Assembly: GCF_900104955.1 (NCBI RefSeq) | Contig: NZ_FNSI01000001.1 | Span: 124,001 to 188,000, forward strand | DNA from: Beijerinckia sp. 28-YEA-48 | GTDB taxonomy: Bacteria > Pseudomonadota > Alphaproteobacteria > Rhizobiales > Beijerinckiaceae | Direction of reading: 5' to 3' | DNA: 64,000 nucleotides | Shown here: positions 1-9,243 of the stretch, one piece after another | How the letters are laid out: each line of letters begins with the position of its first letter | Position numbering within the stretch: the stretch's first letter is position 1 | The notes under the pieces: generated by a model | Database searches by the model: none | Seen by the model: the letters and a program-made list of their open reading frames with translations, nothing else | Told to the model about the DNA's origin: nothing | Translations under genes and position numbers: made by a program

Positions 1-198
1 GAGGAGGTCAGCCGGATGTGGCAGGACGGCGCTCCTAAAGTCTTCACGGAAGACATCGATGCGAGCGAGGCGATCGAAGAGATGATCGTGGCCTATGAGC
101 CCGGCTATCCGCCGGAGCTCGATCTCAAGGTCGATGGCGGCCCGCTGCGCGCGCGCCGCATTATCGAGCGTCTGATCGCACGGGAACGCCCGGCTTAG
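1..198 (+). CDS. C-terminal end of an unidentified protein (cut by window edge)
   Basis: The frame is open from base 1 and ends at TAG 196-198, so only the last 65 codons of a longer gene are visible. The tail is acidic and then basic, with a proline-containing middle (PGYPPELDLKVDG) and an arginine-rich end. I do not recognise the family. An internal ATG at 16 is possible but needs no separate gene. A Rieske oxygenase gene follows 50 bp downstream on the same strand and could be co-transcribed. Confidence 0.5.
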   Translation, partial: EEVSRMWQDGAPKVFTEDIDASEAIEEMIVAYEPGYPPELDLKVDGGPLRARRIIERLIARERPA

Positions 199-248
199 CG
201 CGGGTGCTCTGATCGTGGGGTTTTTTCATCGCTTCTGGGAGGAAGCAC

Positions 249-1298
249 ATGTATCCGTTCAATTCAGATCGAGCCTATATCCGCAATGCCTGGTATGTGG
301 CGGCCTGGGGGAGTGAGATCACTCGCAAGCCCTTTCAGCGCACCATCATGGAAGAGCCGATCGTCTTCTACCGCACGGAGAGCGGTGAGCCAGTTGCCAT
401 GTTTGGATTGTGCCCGCACCGGACCCATCCGCTGGTCGATGGGCGGCTGATCGGCGACGATATCATGTGCCCCTATCATGGCTTTACCTATAGTCCGCAA
501 GGCGCGTGTGTGCGCATTCCGGCTCAGGACAAAGTTCCCCAGCAGTTTCGGCAGCGGATTTATCCGCTGGTGGAACGCGGCGGCGCTGTTTGGATCTGGA
601 TGGGCGATGCTTCGGCTGTCGACATGACCAAGATGCCGCAAATTTCCGAAATCGGCATGGATGTGCCGGGCTGGAAGACCGTCGAAAACGGCATGACCAG
701 CATCAAGGCGAGATGGTCGCTTGTCATCGATAATGTGATGGACCTGAGCCATGTCGGCTTCATCCATTTAAAGACGATTGAAGCGCCGGCGGCTGGAGAA
801 GTGGCGCCGCAAGACGATGCGGATCAGCGTATTCAGTGCGCGCGTTGGTTGATCAATCAAAGCCCGGATATGAGCTACGCGCGGAACGCTATTCCCGACA
901 ACAGCGAGCCGCTGGACCTGGAATTGGGTTCGGTCTTTTACGGCCCCGGCCTCGTTGCTGCCTATCTGCGTTTCTACACGGCGGCCAGCAAGGGCGAGCG
1001 CAAACTGCTGAGTACAACCTATCATCTGCAATGCGTGACGCCGGAAACGCCGCATATGAGCTATAACTTCAGCGGCGTCGTTCGCAATGTTCGGCTGGAC
1101 GCACCGGACTTCGACCAATGGCTCAAGACCGCCGTGAATAAAACGCGCGAAGAGGATGTCGAAGCGCTGGAAAAAATCGAACCGATGGTCGACCGCTTTG
1201 CCAATGCGCGCAGCGAATTGTCTGGCGTCGGTGATGTCAGCGCCATTCGCGTCAGGCGGCAGCTCGCAGCGCTTCTGGCGCTGGAAGAAGCCGCCTAG
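249..1298 (+). CDS. Rieske non-heme iron oxygenase, alpha subunit (vanillate O-demethylase-like)
   Basis: This 349-residue protein is an aromatic-ring oxygenase or O-demethylase component. The Rieske [2Fe-2S] ligands are visible as C55-x-H57 and C74-x2-H77. The mononuclear iron site is the segment N162-x2-D165-x2-H168-x4-H173 (NVMDLSHVGFIH). Length and spacing fit the VanA / phenoxybenzoate-dioxygenase-type group. ATG 249 follows GGGAGGAAGC. No reductase (VanB-like) gene lies next to it, so the electron donor must be elsewhere. The substrate cannot be told from sequence. The TAG stop is also the left edge of a dispersed repeat copy (1296-1400), so the repeat sits immediately after the coding region. 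Confidence 0.88.
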   Translation: MYPFNSDRAYIRNAWYVAAWGSEITRKPFQRTIMEEPIVFYRTESGEPVAMFGLCPHRTHPLVDGRLIGDDIMCPYHGFTYSPQGACVRIPAQDKVPQQFRQRIYPLVERGGAVWIWMGDASAVDMTKMPQISEIGMDVPGWKTVENGMTSIKARWSLVIDNVMDLSHVGFIHLKTIEAPAAGEVAPQDDADQRIQCARWLINQSPDMSYARNAIPDNSEPLDLELGSVFYGPGLVAAYLRFYTAASKGERKLLSTTYHLQCVTPETPHMSYNFSGVVRNVRLDAPDFDQWLKTAVNKTREEDVEALEKIEPMVDRFANARSELSGVGDVSAIRVRRQLAALLALEEAA

Positions 1299-1400
1299 AG
1301 CAAATCACGTTTCGGTAGAAACGTGATTTTGCTTAGGTCCTCTTATTTGGACACGTCTTCACAGCTCGACGATTCCGTCGAGCTGCGAAACGCTATAGCG
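1296..1400 (+). repeat. Dispersed two-hairpin intergenic repeat, copy A (forward, full)
   Basis: Hairpin 1 spans about 1299-1332, with arms reading ATCACGTTTC and GAAACGTGAT around a GGTA loop. A spacer with TTATTTGGACACGTCTTC follows. Hairpin 2 is CTCGAC-GATTCC-GTCGAG at 1365-1382, and the copy ends in GCGAAACGCTATA. It fills almost the whole gap between the convergent oxygenase and amidohydrolase genes. It shares this layout with copies near 18.2, 19.4, 23.7, 24.9, 26.3, 57.9 and 59.6 kb. Confidence 0.85.
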
Positions 1401-1401
1401 C

Positions 1402-3090
1402 TTAGATGCCCGTGCGGTGAACGACCTTGCCGCCCAGCATGGTCATCAGCGCCTTGGTGTCGCGGATTTCCGCCGGCGGGATCGTCAGAATATCCTTCGA
1501 CAGCACGACGAGATCGGCAAGCTTGCCGGTCTCGATGGAGCCGCGTTCCTTTTCGACGCCCATCAGGATGGCATTGTTGATGGTGTAGAGCGTCAGCGCC
1601 TCGCGCGGCGTGATCGCCTGTTCGGGGCCAAGCGCATAGCCGTTCAGGGTCTGGCGCGTCGTCATCCACCACATGGATTGGAAGGGATCGAAGGGCACTA
1701 CAGGGCCATCCGAACCGCCGCCGGTCATGATCTTGGCATCGAGGATCTTGCGGATCGGGATCGCATAGGCAGCGCGCTCGTCGCCCCACCAGCGGCGCTG
1801 ATTGTGGCCGAGCAGCACCGCATGATCTTGCACGGTCGCCATGATGCCGATGTCGCTCATCGTCTTGAGCGCCGCGTCACTCGGCAGGAAGATATGCATG
1901 ATGGCCCAGCGCAGGTCGCGGATCGGTCGCGTGGCATTGACCTTTTCATAGCCGCGCACGACGACATCGATGGTTTCATCGCCGACCGCATGGGTCTGCG
2001 CCTGCAAGCCTGCGTCGGCGATGAGCTGCAGGGCTTTCGCCCATTCGTCTTCGCCGCCCGGCGGCAGCAGAAGGAGGCCGCGATAATCCTTGTCCGGCTG
2101 TTCGCCGGGGACGATCCGATAGGGCTCGCGCAAGCGCGCGCCTTCGACGCCGCCATCGAGCAGGAATTTGAAGCCGACGAAGCGCAGCATGTCGTCATTC
2201 TTCATGCTGCGCATGGCCAGGCCCTTCTGCACCTGTTCCAGCCCGACAGCACGATAGAGCAGGTCGGTGCGCACGGTCATCTCGCCATTGTCGCGCAGGC
2301 GCTGATAGAGGCCGGCGATGCGCTCGTCGATGCCGGGTTCGACGACGCCGACGATGCCGAGCGCATTCAATTGCTGCATCTGCGCTTTCAACAGCTCAAG
2401 GAAACGCTCGGGCGGCGGTGGCGGCGGCTGCACCTTGCGGGCGAAATAGGCAGCCGATTCCAGCAGCACGCCGGTGGCCTCGCCGGTTGTGGGATCGCGC
2501 ACGATGACGCCGCCCGCCGGGCTCTTCGTCTCCTTGGTGATGCCCGCGAGTTCCAGCGCCTTGCTGTTGATCGTCACCACATGGCCGCCACGGGGGATGA
2601 TGACGGGATGATCGGGCGCGGCCTTGTCGAGTTCGAAGCGCGTCGGCAGGCGTCCCTCGGCGAGCAGGCTTTCGTGCCAGCCGGAGGAGGCGACGATCCA
2701 TTGGCCCGCGGGCGTTTGGGCGGCGCGCTCGGCGATGCGCTTTTGCACATCGGCCACGGAGCGGGCGTCGATCAGTTGCACGGCCGGCAGATTGGTCGCG
2801 GCGAAGGATTGATGCAGATGGGTATCGGTGAGGCCTGGAATGACGACACGGCCGGCGAGGTCGATGACCTGTGTCGTCGGGCCCGCTTGTTTCATCACGG
2901 TCGCTTCGTCGCCGACGGCGCTGATGCGGCCGTCGCGGATGGCCACGGCCTCAGCCGTTCCGAAGGCCTTGTCGATCGTGTAAATCTTGCCGTTGCGCAG
3001 GATCGTGTCGGCGTTTTGCGCCTGCGCGGTGAGAGTGGCGAAGGCGAGCGCGCATACGCCGATGCTCAGATGAGCCATGAAGCGGATCAT
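1402..3090 (-). CDS. Secreted amidohydrolase family protein (YtcJ-like)
   Basis: This 562-residue metal-dependent hydrolase has an N-terminal signal peptide ending near AQA (residues 23-25). The metal-site motif DTHLHQS follows the typical IDLAGRVVIPGLTD strand. Further histidines lie in IIPRGGHVVT, QTHAVGDE and QDHAVLLGH. The C-terminal GSIETGKLADLVVLS segment is the usual beta-sandwich closure of amidohydrolases. The family resembles YtcJ / N-substituted formamide deformylase, but the substrate is unknown. ATG 3090 has AAAGG upstream. It lies 18 bp after the small secreted protein gene at 3109-3555 on the same strand, so the two probably form an operon. Confidence 0.88.
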   Translation of the reverse strand: MIRFMAHLSIGVCALAFATLTAQAQNADTILRNGKIYTIDKAFGTAEAVAIRDGRISAVGDEATVMKQAGPTTQVIDLAGRVVIPGLTDTHLHQSFAATNLPAVQLIDARSVADVQKRIAERAAQTPAGQWIVASSGWHESLLAEGRLPTRFELDKAAPDHPVIIPRGGHVVTINSKALELAGITKETKSPAGGVIVRDPTTGEATGVLLESAAYFARKVQPPPPPPERFLELLKAQMQQLNALGIVGVVEPGIDERIAGLYQRLRDNGEMTVRTDLLYRAVGLEQVQKGLAMRSMKNDDMLRFVGFKFLLDGGVEGARLREPYRIVPGEQPDKDYRGLLLLPPGGEDEWAKALQLIADAGLQAQTHAVGDETIDVVVRGYEKVNATRPIRDLRWAIMHIFLPSDAALKTMSDIGIMATVQDHAVLLGHNQRRWWGDERAAYAIPIRKILDAKIMTGGGSDGPVVPFDPFQSMWWMTTRQTLNGYALGPEQAITPREALTLYTINNAILMGVEKERGSIETGKLADLVVLSKDILTIPPAEIRDTKALMTMLGGKVVHRTGI

Positions 3091-3108
3091 GTGGTTTGAC
3101 CTTTGCGA

Positions 3109-3555
3109 TCAGGCGATCGAGGCGGTGGCGGCGATGAGGCGCGGCGGCTCTCCGCTTGCGGCTGCGAGCCTGCCAGTGACCTCGATCAGGCGCGTCATCA
3201 CGGCCTCGGCGGGCGCATCGGCCTCGATGCTGATGTTGGCGCCGGCATCGTGGATCATGCCGCAGAGTTGGCAGGGCGCGGCTGGGCCTTCGTAGAGATC
3301 GAAACGGCCGTCCGTCGTCACCGGCGCATAATAGCCCCGCAGGGTGACGTGCTCGCCATTGGCGGCGAGGGCGTGCGCACTCGCATTGCCTTGGGCGTCG
3401 ACGAGGTCACCGATCTTGAGGCTGTTCTGATCGGCGGCGCGGACCGGGCGCGCCAACAGCGGCAGTGCCGCTAAGGCGAGGAGGAGATGGCGACGGTCGA
3501 CCGAGGGGGTGATGGCGTCACAACGGAATGCGGAGTGACCAACGGACTGTTTCAT
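3109..3555 (-). CDS. Small secreted protein with a CxxC motif, unknown function
   Basis: This 148-residue protein begins with a long export signal (RRHLLLALAALPLLARPVRA, residues 22-41). The double arginine suggests possible Tat export. The mature part carries APCQLCGM, a CxxC pair that could bind metal or form a disulfide, and a predicted beta-rich fold. ATG 3555 is preceded by GAGGAGAGAACGCC, a strong ribosome site. It is the first gene of a likely two-gene operon with the amidohydrolase downstream. I do not recognise a named family. Confidence 0.72.
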   Translation of the reverse strand: MKQSVGHSAFRCDAITPSVDRRHLLLALAALPLLARPVRAADQNSLKIGDLVDAQGNASAHALAANGEHVTLRGYYAPVTTDGRFDLYEGPAAPCQLCGMIHDAGANISIEADAPAEAVMTRLIEVTGRLAAASGEPPRLIAATASIA

Positions 3556-3697
3556 GGCGTTCTCTCCTCGCTATTGAGCGAAGTAGAGCCCCAGGCGACG
3601 GGTCCGTCAATGGTCAAGGTCGACTCAGGGGCGGGTTGAAAATGTTTGCAGATGCGAACATGATTTCCCTCGACGTGGCGAAGGTGGGGCTTCAGCG

Positions 3698-4552
3698 ATG
3701 GCAGTAATCCGGAATGCGCTTCTGGCGCTGGTGGGGATGATGCTCCTGGCAATGCCAGTGGCGGCGGAAATTCGGATTGCTATGGGTTCTGTCCTGGTGA
3801 TGAATCCAGGTGATACCGCGCCGGGCCAAGTCGCCAGTTTCGAGAATGCGCTGCGGTCCGCGATCGCCGCAGCCGTGGAGAAGGCGCAGGGGAGCGGACG
3901 CTGTGACGTCAAGGCCGTCGATGTCAGCGAGCAGGCGATCAAAGGACGCCAGACAGAGGAAATGCTGCAGAGAAAAGGCTATTCGCAGAAGAATGGACTT
4001 TCGGACAGCAAGGTCGTCGTATCCGACGCGGTGAATGGCGCTGCCGGTTTCGATAACGATGGCGGTCTCGACTATGTACTCGAAGTCACCAATCTTGTGA
4101 CCAACAAGACGGTCGCGTGGCTCGAGGGCAACGTCAAGAACAGCCGTCTCATTGAAACCGCGGACAAGATCGCGGCCGATCTCGTCGATCAGATGTGCAA
4201 GAAGAAGGTCTATCACTACACCGTGCAGGCCCACGATCTAGTGATCGATCATATGATCTGTGATCTGACCAAGCCTTTCACTCTGAGTCCGAAGGGCAAG
4301 ATGTCGGGCCTGCGTTACACGTTCACGCCGTCGGGGGAGAACGGCGGCGGTTACTCGCTTGGGGGCTCGGCGGGTGGCGTGCCCTGGTCGGGGGGCGGCA
4401 CCTATACGCAGGCGGTATCCGATACGGGCGGTACACTCACCATGAATGGAACGTGGAAAGTCTCGTCGCCGGTTGGCGGCTTCAGCCGCAATGCTTCGAT
4501 CCCAGGCCGCTTGGAGGCCGTAACCTCGACCCAATGCGCGAGCGTGGACTGA
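3698..4552 (+). CDS. Secreted protein of unknown function
   Basis: The 284-residue product starts with a clear signal peptide (hydrophobic stretch ALLALVGMMLLAMPVAA, cleavage near residue 23). Residues 25-170 look like a mixed alpha/beta domain ending in a helical ETADKIAADLVDQMCKKK segment. The C-terminal 90 residues are glycine-, serine- and threonine-rich with alternating hydrophobic positions, suggesting a beta domain. Four cysteines are present in the mature part. It is divergent from the 3109-3555 gene across a 142-bp gap that should hold both promoters. I do not recognise the family. Confidence 0.65.
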   Translation: MAVIRNALLALVGMMLLAMPVAAEIRIAMGSVLVMNPGDTAPGQVASFENALRSAIAAAVEKAQGSGRCDVKAVDVSEQAIKGRQTEEMLQRKGYSQKNGLSDSKVVVSDAVNGAAGFDNDGGLDYVLEVTNLVTNKTVAWLEGNVKNSRLIETADKIAADLVDQMCKKKVYHYTVQAHDLVIDHMICDLTKPFTLSPKGKMSGLRYTFTPSGENGGGYSLGGSAGGVPWSGGGTYTQAVSDTGGTLTMNGTWKVSSPVGGFSRNASIPGRLEAVTSTQCASVD

Positions 4553-4580
4553 CGACAGGACAGGCGCGCGTCAATCGCGC

Positions 4581-4613
4581 TCTAGGAAAATCGCGTTTCG
4601 ATAGAAACGTTCC
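4581..4613 (+). repeat. Dispersed repeat, copy B (hairpin 1 only, truncated)
   Basis: The bases CTAGGAAAATCGCGTTTCGATAGAAACG match the left edge, left arm, loop and start of the right arm of the dispersed repeat. The second hairpin is absent. On the minus strand this stretch encodes the last residues of MiaA and its TAG stop, so the repeat fragment has become coding. Confidence 0.7.
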
Positions 4614-5505
4614 GCACGAGCCCTTGCGCCGCTTCGACACTCATCCATTCGAACTCAGGCAATTGGTGGCGGAACCAGGTGAACTGGCGTTTGGCATAAT
4701 GGCGCGTGTCGAGCTTGCCTTTGGCGATCGCGTCTTCGCGGGTCATCGTACCATTGAGAGAGGCAATGAGACCCGGCACGCCATGGGCGCGCATGGCGGG
4801 CAAAGCTGGATCCAGCGCGCGGGCCGCCAGCGCTTCGACCTCGTCGAGCGCCCCCGCCGCCATCATCGTATCGAAGCGACGGTCGATGCGGTCGAAGAGT
4901 TCGGTGCGTTCGGGCGCCAGGAAGAGGCAGCGACATTGGGTGGCGTCGAGCAATGGCGCGGCGCGTTTCTCCTGAAAACTCTTCAGAGGCTGGCCGGTCG
5001 CCTCGAACACTTCGAGCGCGCGCAGGATGCGTTGCGGATCGCTCGGGCGCAGGCCCGCCGCTGTCAGCGGATCGAGGGCTTTGAGGCGCTCGTGCAAGAC
5101 GGCCGGCGGCAGACCCTCGGCTTGCGCCCGCACGCGGGCGCGCACCTCGTCGGGCACTTTCGGGATGTCCGAGAGCCCGCGCAGCAGCGCCTTGAAATAC
5201 AGGCCGGTGCCGCCGCACAGGATCGGCAGGCGACCTTCTGCGCGCACTGCCTCAAGGGCTGCAACCGCGTCGGCGATCCAGAAGCCGGTTGAATAATTGG
5301 TGGCGGCATCGACATGGCCGAACAGGCGGTGGGGGAGGGCTGCTTCCTCCTCGACCGTCGGGCGGGCGGTGATGATGCGCAGATCCCGGTAAACCTGCAT
5401 GGAATCGGCGTTAATGACCGTCCCGCCCAGGCGTTGGCCGAGCGAAATCGCCAGGGCGGACTTGCCGCTTGCCGTCGGGCCTGCGATGAGAACAGCCGAA
5501 ACCAA
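4582..5505 (-). CDS. miaA: tRNA dimethylallyltransferase MiaA
   Basis: MiaA transfers the dimethylallyl group to A37 of tRNAs that read UNN codons. The P-loop [10 protein letters not shown] lies near the N-terminus, followed by [31 protein letters not shown] and, near the C-terminus, [12 protein letters not shown], all diagnostic for the family. I take TTG 5505 as the start: GGAG sits 7 bases upstream, and this gives 307 residues, the usual length. A longer reading from ATG 5583 would overlap the divergent serB. The final residues NVSIETRFS and the stop are encoded by a fragment of the dispersed repeat (4581-4613). Confidence 0.95.
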   Translation of the reverse strand: MVSAVLIAGPTASGKSALAISLGQRLGGTVINADSMQVYRDLRIITARPTVEEEAALPHRLFGHVDAATNYSTGFWIADAVAALEAVRAEGRLPILCGGTGLYFKALLRGLSDIPKVPDEVRARVRAQAEGLPPAVLHERLKALDPLTAAGLRPSDPQRILRALEVFEATGQPLKSFQEKRAAPLLDATQCRCLFLAPERTELFDRIDRRFDTMMAAGALDEVEALAARALDPALPAMRAHGVPGLIASLNGTMTREDAIAKGKLDTRHYAKRQFTWFRHQLPEFEWMSVEAAQGLVRNVSIETRFS

Positions 5506-5564
5506 ATCTTTGCTCCGTAGCGGCCTAGGCACCTGCGTCCTGCCGCCTCTCTGATGGATGCCCT

Positions 5565-6506
5565 GTGGAACCCTATATCGCAACCCTGATCGCCAAACCC
5601 GGTAGCAAGGCCCTCAGCGCCGACATCGTGCGCAAGGCCGCCCGCATCGTGCCGCATGGCACCGTCGCGGCCTGGCTCGCGCCCGACGAGGCTGTGGATA
5701 TCACCTTCGACCTGGGCGGCACCCGCATCGAGCCGAATTCCGATATCGAGCACGAACTGATCTCGTCCTATGCCGAGGATATCGCGCATGAGGTCAAGGC
5801 GCTGCCGGTTGACGTGGTGTGCCAGCGCAATGGTCATCGGCGCAAGAAATTGTTCCTGGCCGATATGGATTCGACCATGATCGGCCAGGAATGTATCGAC
5901 GAACTCGCGGCGTTCGTTGGCATGAAAGAGCATGTGGCGGCGATCACCGAGCGCGCCATGCGCGGCGAGATCGATTTCGAGCCGGCTTTGCGTGAGCGTG
6001 TCGCCCTGCTCAAGGGGCTTTCCGCCAACGTGGTCGACAAGGTCATCGCCGAGCGCATTACTTTGACGCCCGGCGGGCGCGAATTGGTGATGACCATGCG
6101 CGCCAACGGCGCCTATACGGCGCTGGTCTCCGGTGGCTTCACTTTGTTCACCGGTCGCATCGGCAAGATGATCGGCTTCCATGAAGACAGGTCGAACGAG
6201 CTGATCGTTGAGGATGGCAAACTGGCCGGTCTGGTGCGTGAGCCGATCCTCGGGCGGGAGGCGAAACTGGCCTCGCTGATCGAACTGCGCGACGCACGCG
6301 CGATCGCGCGCGAAGACACTCTGGCGGTGGGCGACGGCGCCAACGATCTGGCCATGCTCGGCGAGGCGGGGTTGGGCGTTGCCTTCCATGCCAAGCCGGC
6401 GGTGGCGGAAGCCGCCCATGCACGCATCGACCATGGCGATCTGACGGCGCTGCTCTTCATGCAGGGCTATCGCCGCGATGAGTTTGTCTCCGGCGCCGTG
6501 CAATAA
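5565..6506 (+). CDS. serB: Phosphoserine phosphatase SerB
   Basis: SerB is a HAD-family phosphatase that makes L-serine from phosphoserine. The N-terminal 90 residues form an ACT-like domain. The HAD motifs follow in order: DMDST at 100-104 (nucleophile D100, acid/base D102), SGGFT at 189-193, and [10 protein letters not shown] from 256. The start is GTG 5565, since nearby ATGs are out of frame. The length of 313 residues fits the alphaproteobacterial form. It is divergent from miaA with about 60 bp between the two starts, and convergent with the degP-type gene across a strong terminator. Confidence 0.95.
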   Translation: MEPYIATLIAKPGSKALSADIVRKAARIVPHGTVAAWLAPDEAVDITFDLGGTRIEPNSDIEHELISSYAEDIAHEVKALPVDVVCQRNGHRRKKLFLADMDSTMIGQECIDELAAFVGMKEHVAAITERAMRGEIDFEPALRERVALLKGLSANVVDKVIAERITLTPGGRELVMTMRANGAYTALVSGGFTLFTGRIGKMIGFHEDRSNELIVEDGKLAGLVREPILGREAKLASLIELRDARAIAREDTLAVGDGANDLAMLGEAGLGVAFHAKPAVAEAAHARIDHGDLTALLFMQGYRRDEFVSGAVQ

Positions 6507-6522
6507 AAATGGCAATAAAAAA

Positions 6523-6551
6523 TCGCCCCGCGTGAGGGTCACGCGGGGCGA
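6523..6551 (-). terminator. Rho-independent terminator between serB and the degP-type gene
   Basis: A perfect 13-bp stem (TCGCCCCGCGTGA and its complement) closes a 3-base loop. On the minus strand it is followed by TTTTTTATTG, a proper U tract, so it mainly ends the degP-type transcript. It may also stop serB transcription on the plus strand, where the tail TAAATTT is weaker. Confidence 0.85.
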
Positions 6552-6578
6552 TAAATTTAAGTCAGATGCGGTGGAAGC

Positions 6579-8135
6579 TTATTCCACCGGCAGGGCGACG
6601 AAGCGCACTTCGCCTTGGGAATTGGCGACGAGGAACAGCGCCGATTTACGCCCCTGTTCCTTGGCTGCCTTCATCTTGGTGGCGATGTCGGTGGGCAGAT
6701 TGACGGCTTCCTGGTTGATTTCCACGATCGTATCGCCGGCCTGGATGCGCTTGTCAGCGGCCGGGGAGTTAGGATCGACATTGGTCACCACGACCCCTTT
6801 GATGCCTTCCTTGATCGAGAACTTCGTCCGGTTGGCGTCGTTGAGGTTGGAGAACTCCATGCCGAGCGCCTTCTGCGTGGTCGTGCGCGGCTCGGGTACG
6901 GTGTCGTTGCGGCCGGGATTGAGCGCGGCCTGACGTTCGCCATCTTCGAGGCGACCGAGCTTGACCTTCAAGGTCTGCTCCTTGCCGCCACGCACGATCA
7001 AGACATCGACATCCTTACCAACCGCGGTGCCGGCAACAATGCGCGGCAGGTCGGCCGAGGTCTTCACTTCGGTGCCGTCGAACTTAACGATCACGTCGCC
7101 GGCCTTGATGCCGGCTGGTTTCGCCGGGCCTTTGTCATCGACGCCGGCGACGAGGGCGCCACGCGCCTTGCCGAGGCCAAGGCTGTCAGCGACATCATCA
7201 TCGACGGACTGGATCTTGACGCCGAGCCAGCCGCGGCGGGTCTCGCCGAATTTCTGCAATTGCTCGACCAGCGGCGCGAGAATGTTGGAGGGCGAGGCGA
7301 AGCCGATGCCGACCGAACCGCCCGACGGCGACAGGATGGCCGTGTTGACGCCGATGACTTCGCCATCGACGTTGAACAGCGGGCCGCCTGAGTTGCCGCG
7401 ATTGATCGAGGCGTCGGTCTGCAGATAGTCGTCGTAGGGGCCGCTGTTGATGTTGCGGTTACGAGCCGAGAGGATGCCGACGGTGACCGTGCCGCCCAGG
7501 CCGAACGGGTTGCCGACCGCCATCACCCAGTCGCCGACGCGGGTTTTGTTGCTGTCGCCGAACTTCACCGCCTTCAGCGGCTTCTCCGGCTTGACGCGCA
7601 GCACCGCCACGTCGCTCTTGGAATCCTTACCCAGGATTTCCGCCTTCAGGCGGGTGCCGTCGGTGAATATCACCGTCACGTCGGTGGCGTCGCCAACCAC
7701 ATGGTTGTTGGTGACGATGATGCCGGAGGGATCGATGACGAAGCCCGAGCCCAGCGAATTGGAGCGGCGCTGCGGCCGTTGCTGACTATCGTCCTGGCCC
7801 TGGCCTTGCCCCTGGCCACGACGGCGGAAGAATTCCTCGAACAGATCGTCGAAGGGGGTGCCGCGCGGAATGTTGGGGCCAATTCCAGGACCGCTGCGGC
7901 GATCGGCGACCGCTTGCGATACGGAAATGTTGACGACGGCGTCAGAAACCTGCGCCGCCAGATCGGCGAAGCTGTCCGGCGTGCCGCGGGCCAAGGCCGG
8001 CAGCGGCGCCAGAGGAAGGAGGGCGGCCGATCCCGTGCCAAGGGCGATCAGCAGTGCCGCGGACACCCGCCGCAGGCGCGGGGCCAGGGAACGCGAGGCA
8101 GGGGCGCCTTTCGCTGGGATCACCGGTTTGGTCAT
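6579..8135 (-). CDS. degP: Periplasmic serine protease of the Do/DegP (HtrA) family
   Basis: The protein is an exported trypsin-like protease and chaperone for misfolded envelope proteins. A signal peptide ends near LPALA. The catalytic triad is visible as H145 (NNHVVGD), D175 (SKSDVAVL) and S249 (RGNSGGPLF). Two PDZ domains follow, around residues 280-380 and 420-510. A flexible segment with repeated GQGQGQ lies before the protease core. I prefer ATG 8135 because GAGGAG stands 9 bases upstream; ATGs at 8144 and 8141 are too close to it. It lies downstream of hflKC on the same strand, so membrane-protein quality control genes are grouped. Which Deg paralog this is cannot be told without comparison. 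Confidence 0.93.
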   Translation of the reverse strand: MTKPVIPAKGAPASRSLAPRLRRVSAALLIALGTGSAALLPLAPLPALARGTPDSFADLAAQVSDAVVNISVSQAVADRRSGPGIGPNIPRGTPFDDLFEEFFRRRGQGQGQGQDDSQQRPQRRSNSLGSGFVIDPSGIIVTNNHVVGDATDVTVIFTDGTRLKAEILGKDSKSDVAVLRVKPEKPLKAVKFGDSNKTRVGDWVMAVGNPFGLGGTVTVGILSARNRNINSGPYDDYLQTDASINRGNSGGPLFNVDGEVIGVNTAILSPSGGSVGIGFASPSNILAPLVEQLQKFGETRRGWLGVKIQSVDDDVADSLGLGKARGALVAGVDDKGPAKPAGIKAGDVIVKFDGTEVKTSADLPRIVAGTAVGKDVDVLIVRGGKEQTLKVKLGRLEDGERQAALNPGRNDTVPEPRTTTQKALGMEFSNLNDANRTKFSIKEGIKGVVVTNVDPNSPAADKRIQAGDTIVEINQEAVNLPTDIATKMKAAKEQGRKSALFLVANSQGEVRFVALPVE

Positions 8136-8256
8136 CGACATCATCTCCTCGATTGGCTCATCGCAATTTTGAGCCGATCCTGTTTTAACTTACATTCAGG
8201 CGGAAAAACGGATGTGTTTCGGCCTGATCACGGGAATGTCAGTTCCATATAGGACG

Positions 8257-8290
8257 TTCGGCGCAGACTTGAAGCCAAGTCTGCGCCGAA
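8257..8290 (-). other. Perfect 14-bp inverted repeat between hflC and the degP-type gene
   Basis: TTCGGCGCAGACTT and its exact complement flank a 6-base loop. There is no U tract on the minus strand, so it is not a classical terminator. It could be an mRNA-stabilising or processing hairpin that separates hflKC from degP expression, or a regulator binding site. Confidence 0.55.
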
Positions 8291-8328
8291 ACGGGTGTCT
8301 TACTCAATGAGTGGGGTCAAAGACCTGC

Positions 8329-9243
8329 TCAATTGCTGGGTTTCGACCCGGAGGCCGGAGCCGCCACGCCGCTGGGGCGGTTGAAATAGCGGAAAAACTC
8401 CGTATTCGGGCTGATGACCATGCGGGTCTCACCCGGTTTCAACGCTGCTTCATAGGCTTGCATGGAGCGGTAGAAACCGAAGAAGCCCGGGTCCTTGCCA
8501 AAAGCTTCGTTGAAGACACGGTTACGCTCGGCATCGCCTTCGCCTCGGGTCTGGTCGGCTTGGCGCTGCGCCTCGGCGCGGAGGACGACAACGTCGCGAT
8601 CCGCCTTCGAGGTGATGCGCTGCGCCTGTTCGGCACCCTGGGCGCGGTAGTCGGCCGCTTCCCTGGCGCGTTCCGTCTGCATGCGGCGGAAGACCTGTTC
8701 GGAAATCTGTCGCGGCAGGTCGGCGCGGCGGATGCGCACGTCGTTGATCTCGACACCGAACTTGGTCGATTCCTGGTTCACCTGATCGCGGATGCGACGC
8801 ATCAGGTTGGAGCGGTCGTCGCGGACGAGCTGAACCATGGTCGCTTCGCCCAGCACGCGGCGCACGGCCGAGTTCAGGATCGAGGCGAGTTGGTTGTTGC
8901 CGCCGTTGATCGTGCGCACCGAACGATAGAACTGCAGGATGTCGGTGATGCGATAACGCAGGAAGGCGTCGACTTCGATGCGGTTGTTGTCGGAGGCGAG
9001 CACTTCCTGTTTCGGCGTTTCGAGATCGAGGATGCGGTTGTCGAAATAGACCACGTTCTCGATAAAGGGCGCCTTGAAGTGCAGGCCCGGCTCCTTGACG
9101 ACGGCGCGGCCGGGAACCGGCTCGCCGAAGCGCAGCAGCAGGGCATATTCAGTCTGATTGACAGTGAACGTGGCGCTGTAGCCGACGAAAATCAGCGCCA
9201 CGAGAACGATGAGGCCGGCAAAGCCGAAGACGGACTTGTTCAT
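8329..9243 (-). CDS. hflC: HflC, subunit of the FtsH-regulating membrane complex
   Basis: HflC is a SPFH/prohibitin-domain protein that forms the periplasm-facing HflKC complex controlling the FtsH protease. One N-terminal membrane segment (FGFAGLIVLVALIFVGYSATF) is followed by the SPFH domain and a long coiled-coil region (roughly residues 180-260) rich in Glu, Arg and Ala. Its ATG overlaps the hflK stop by 4 bases, indicating translational coupling. The length of 304 residues is normal for the family. Confidence 0.94.
   Translation of the reverse strand: MNKSVFGFAGLIVLVALIFVGYSATFTVNQTEYALLLRFGEPVPGRAVVKEPGLHFKAPFIENVVYFDNRILDLETPKQEVLASDNNRIEVDAFLRYRITDILQFYRSVRTINGGNNQLASILNSAVRRVLGEATMVQLVRDDRSNLMRRIRDQVNQESTKFGVEINDVRIRRADLPRQISEQVFRRMQTERAREAADYRAQGAEQAQRITSKADRDVVVLRAEAQRQADQTRGEGDAERNRVFNEAFGKDPGFFGFYRSMQAYEAALKPGETRMVISPNTEFFRYFNRPSGVAAPASGSKPSN

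Noticed and set aside
1417-3099. Plus-strand open frame opposite the amidohydrolase
   Set aside because: It has no family motifs, while the minus strand has a signal peptide, metal motifs and the expected length.
5064-6542. Minus-strand open frame across serB and part of miaA
   Set aside because: It runs antisense through the HAD motifs of SerB and out of frame through MiaA. No motif or ribosome site supports it.
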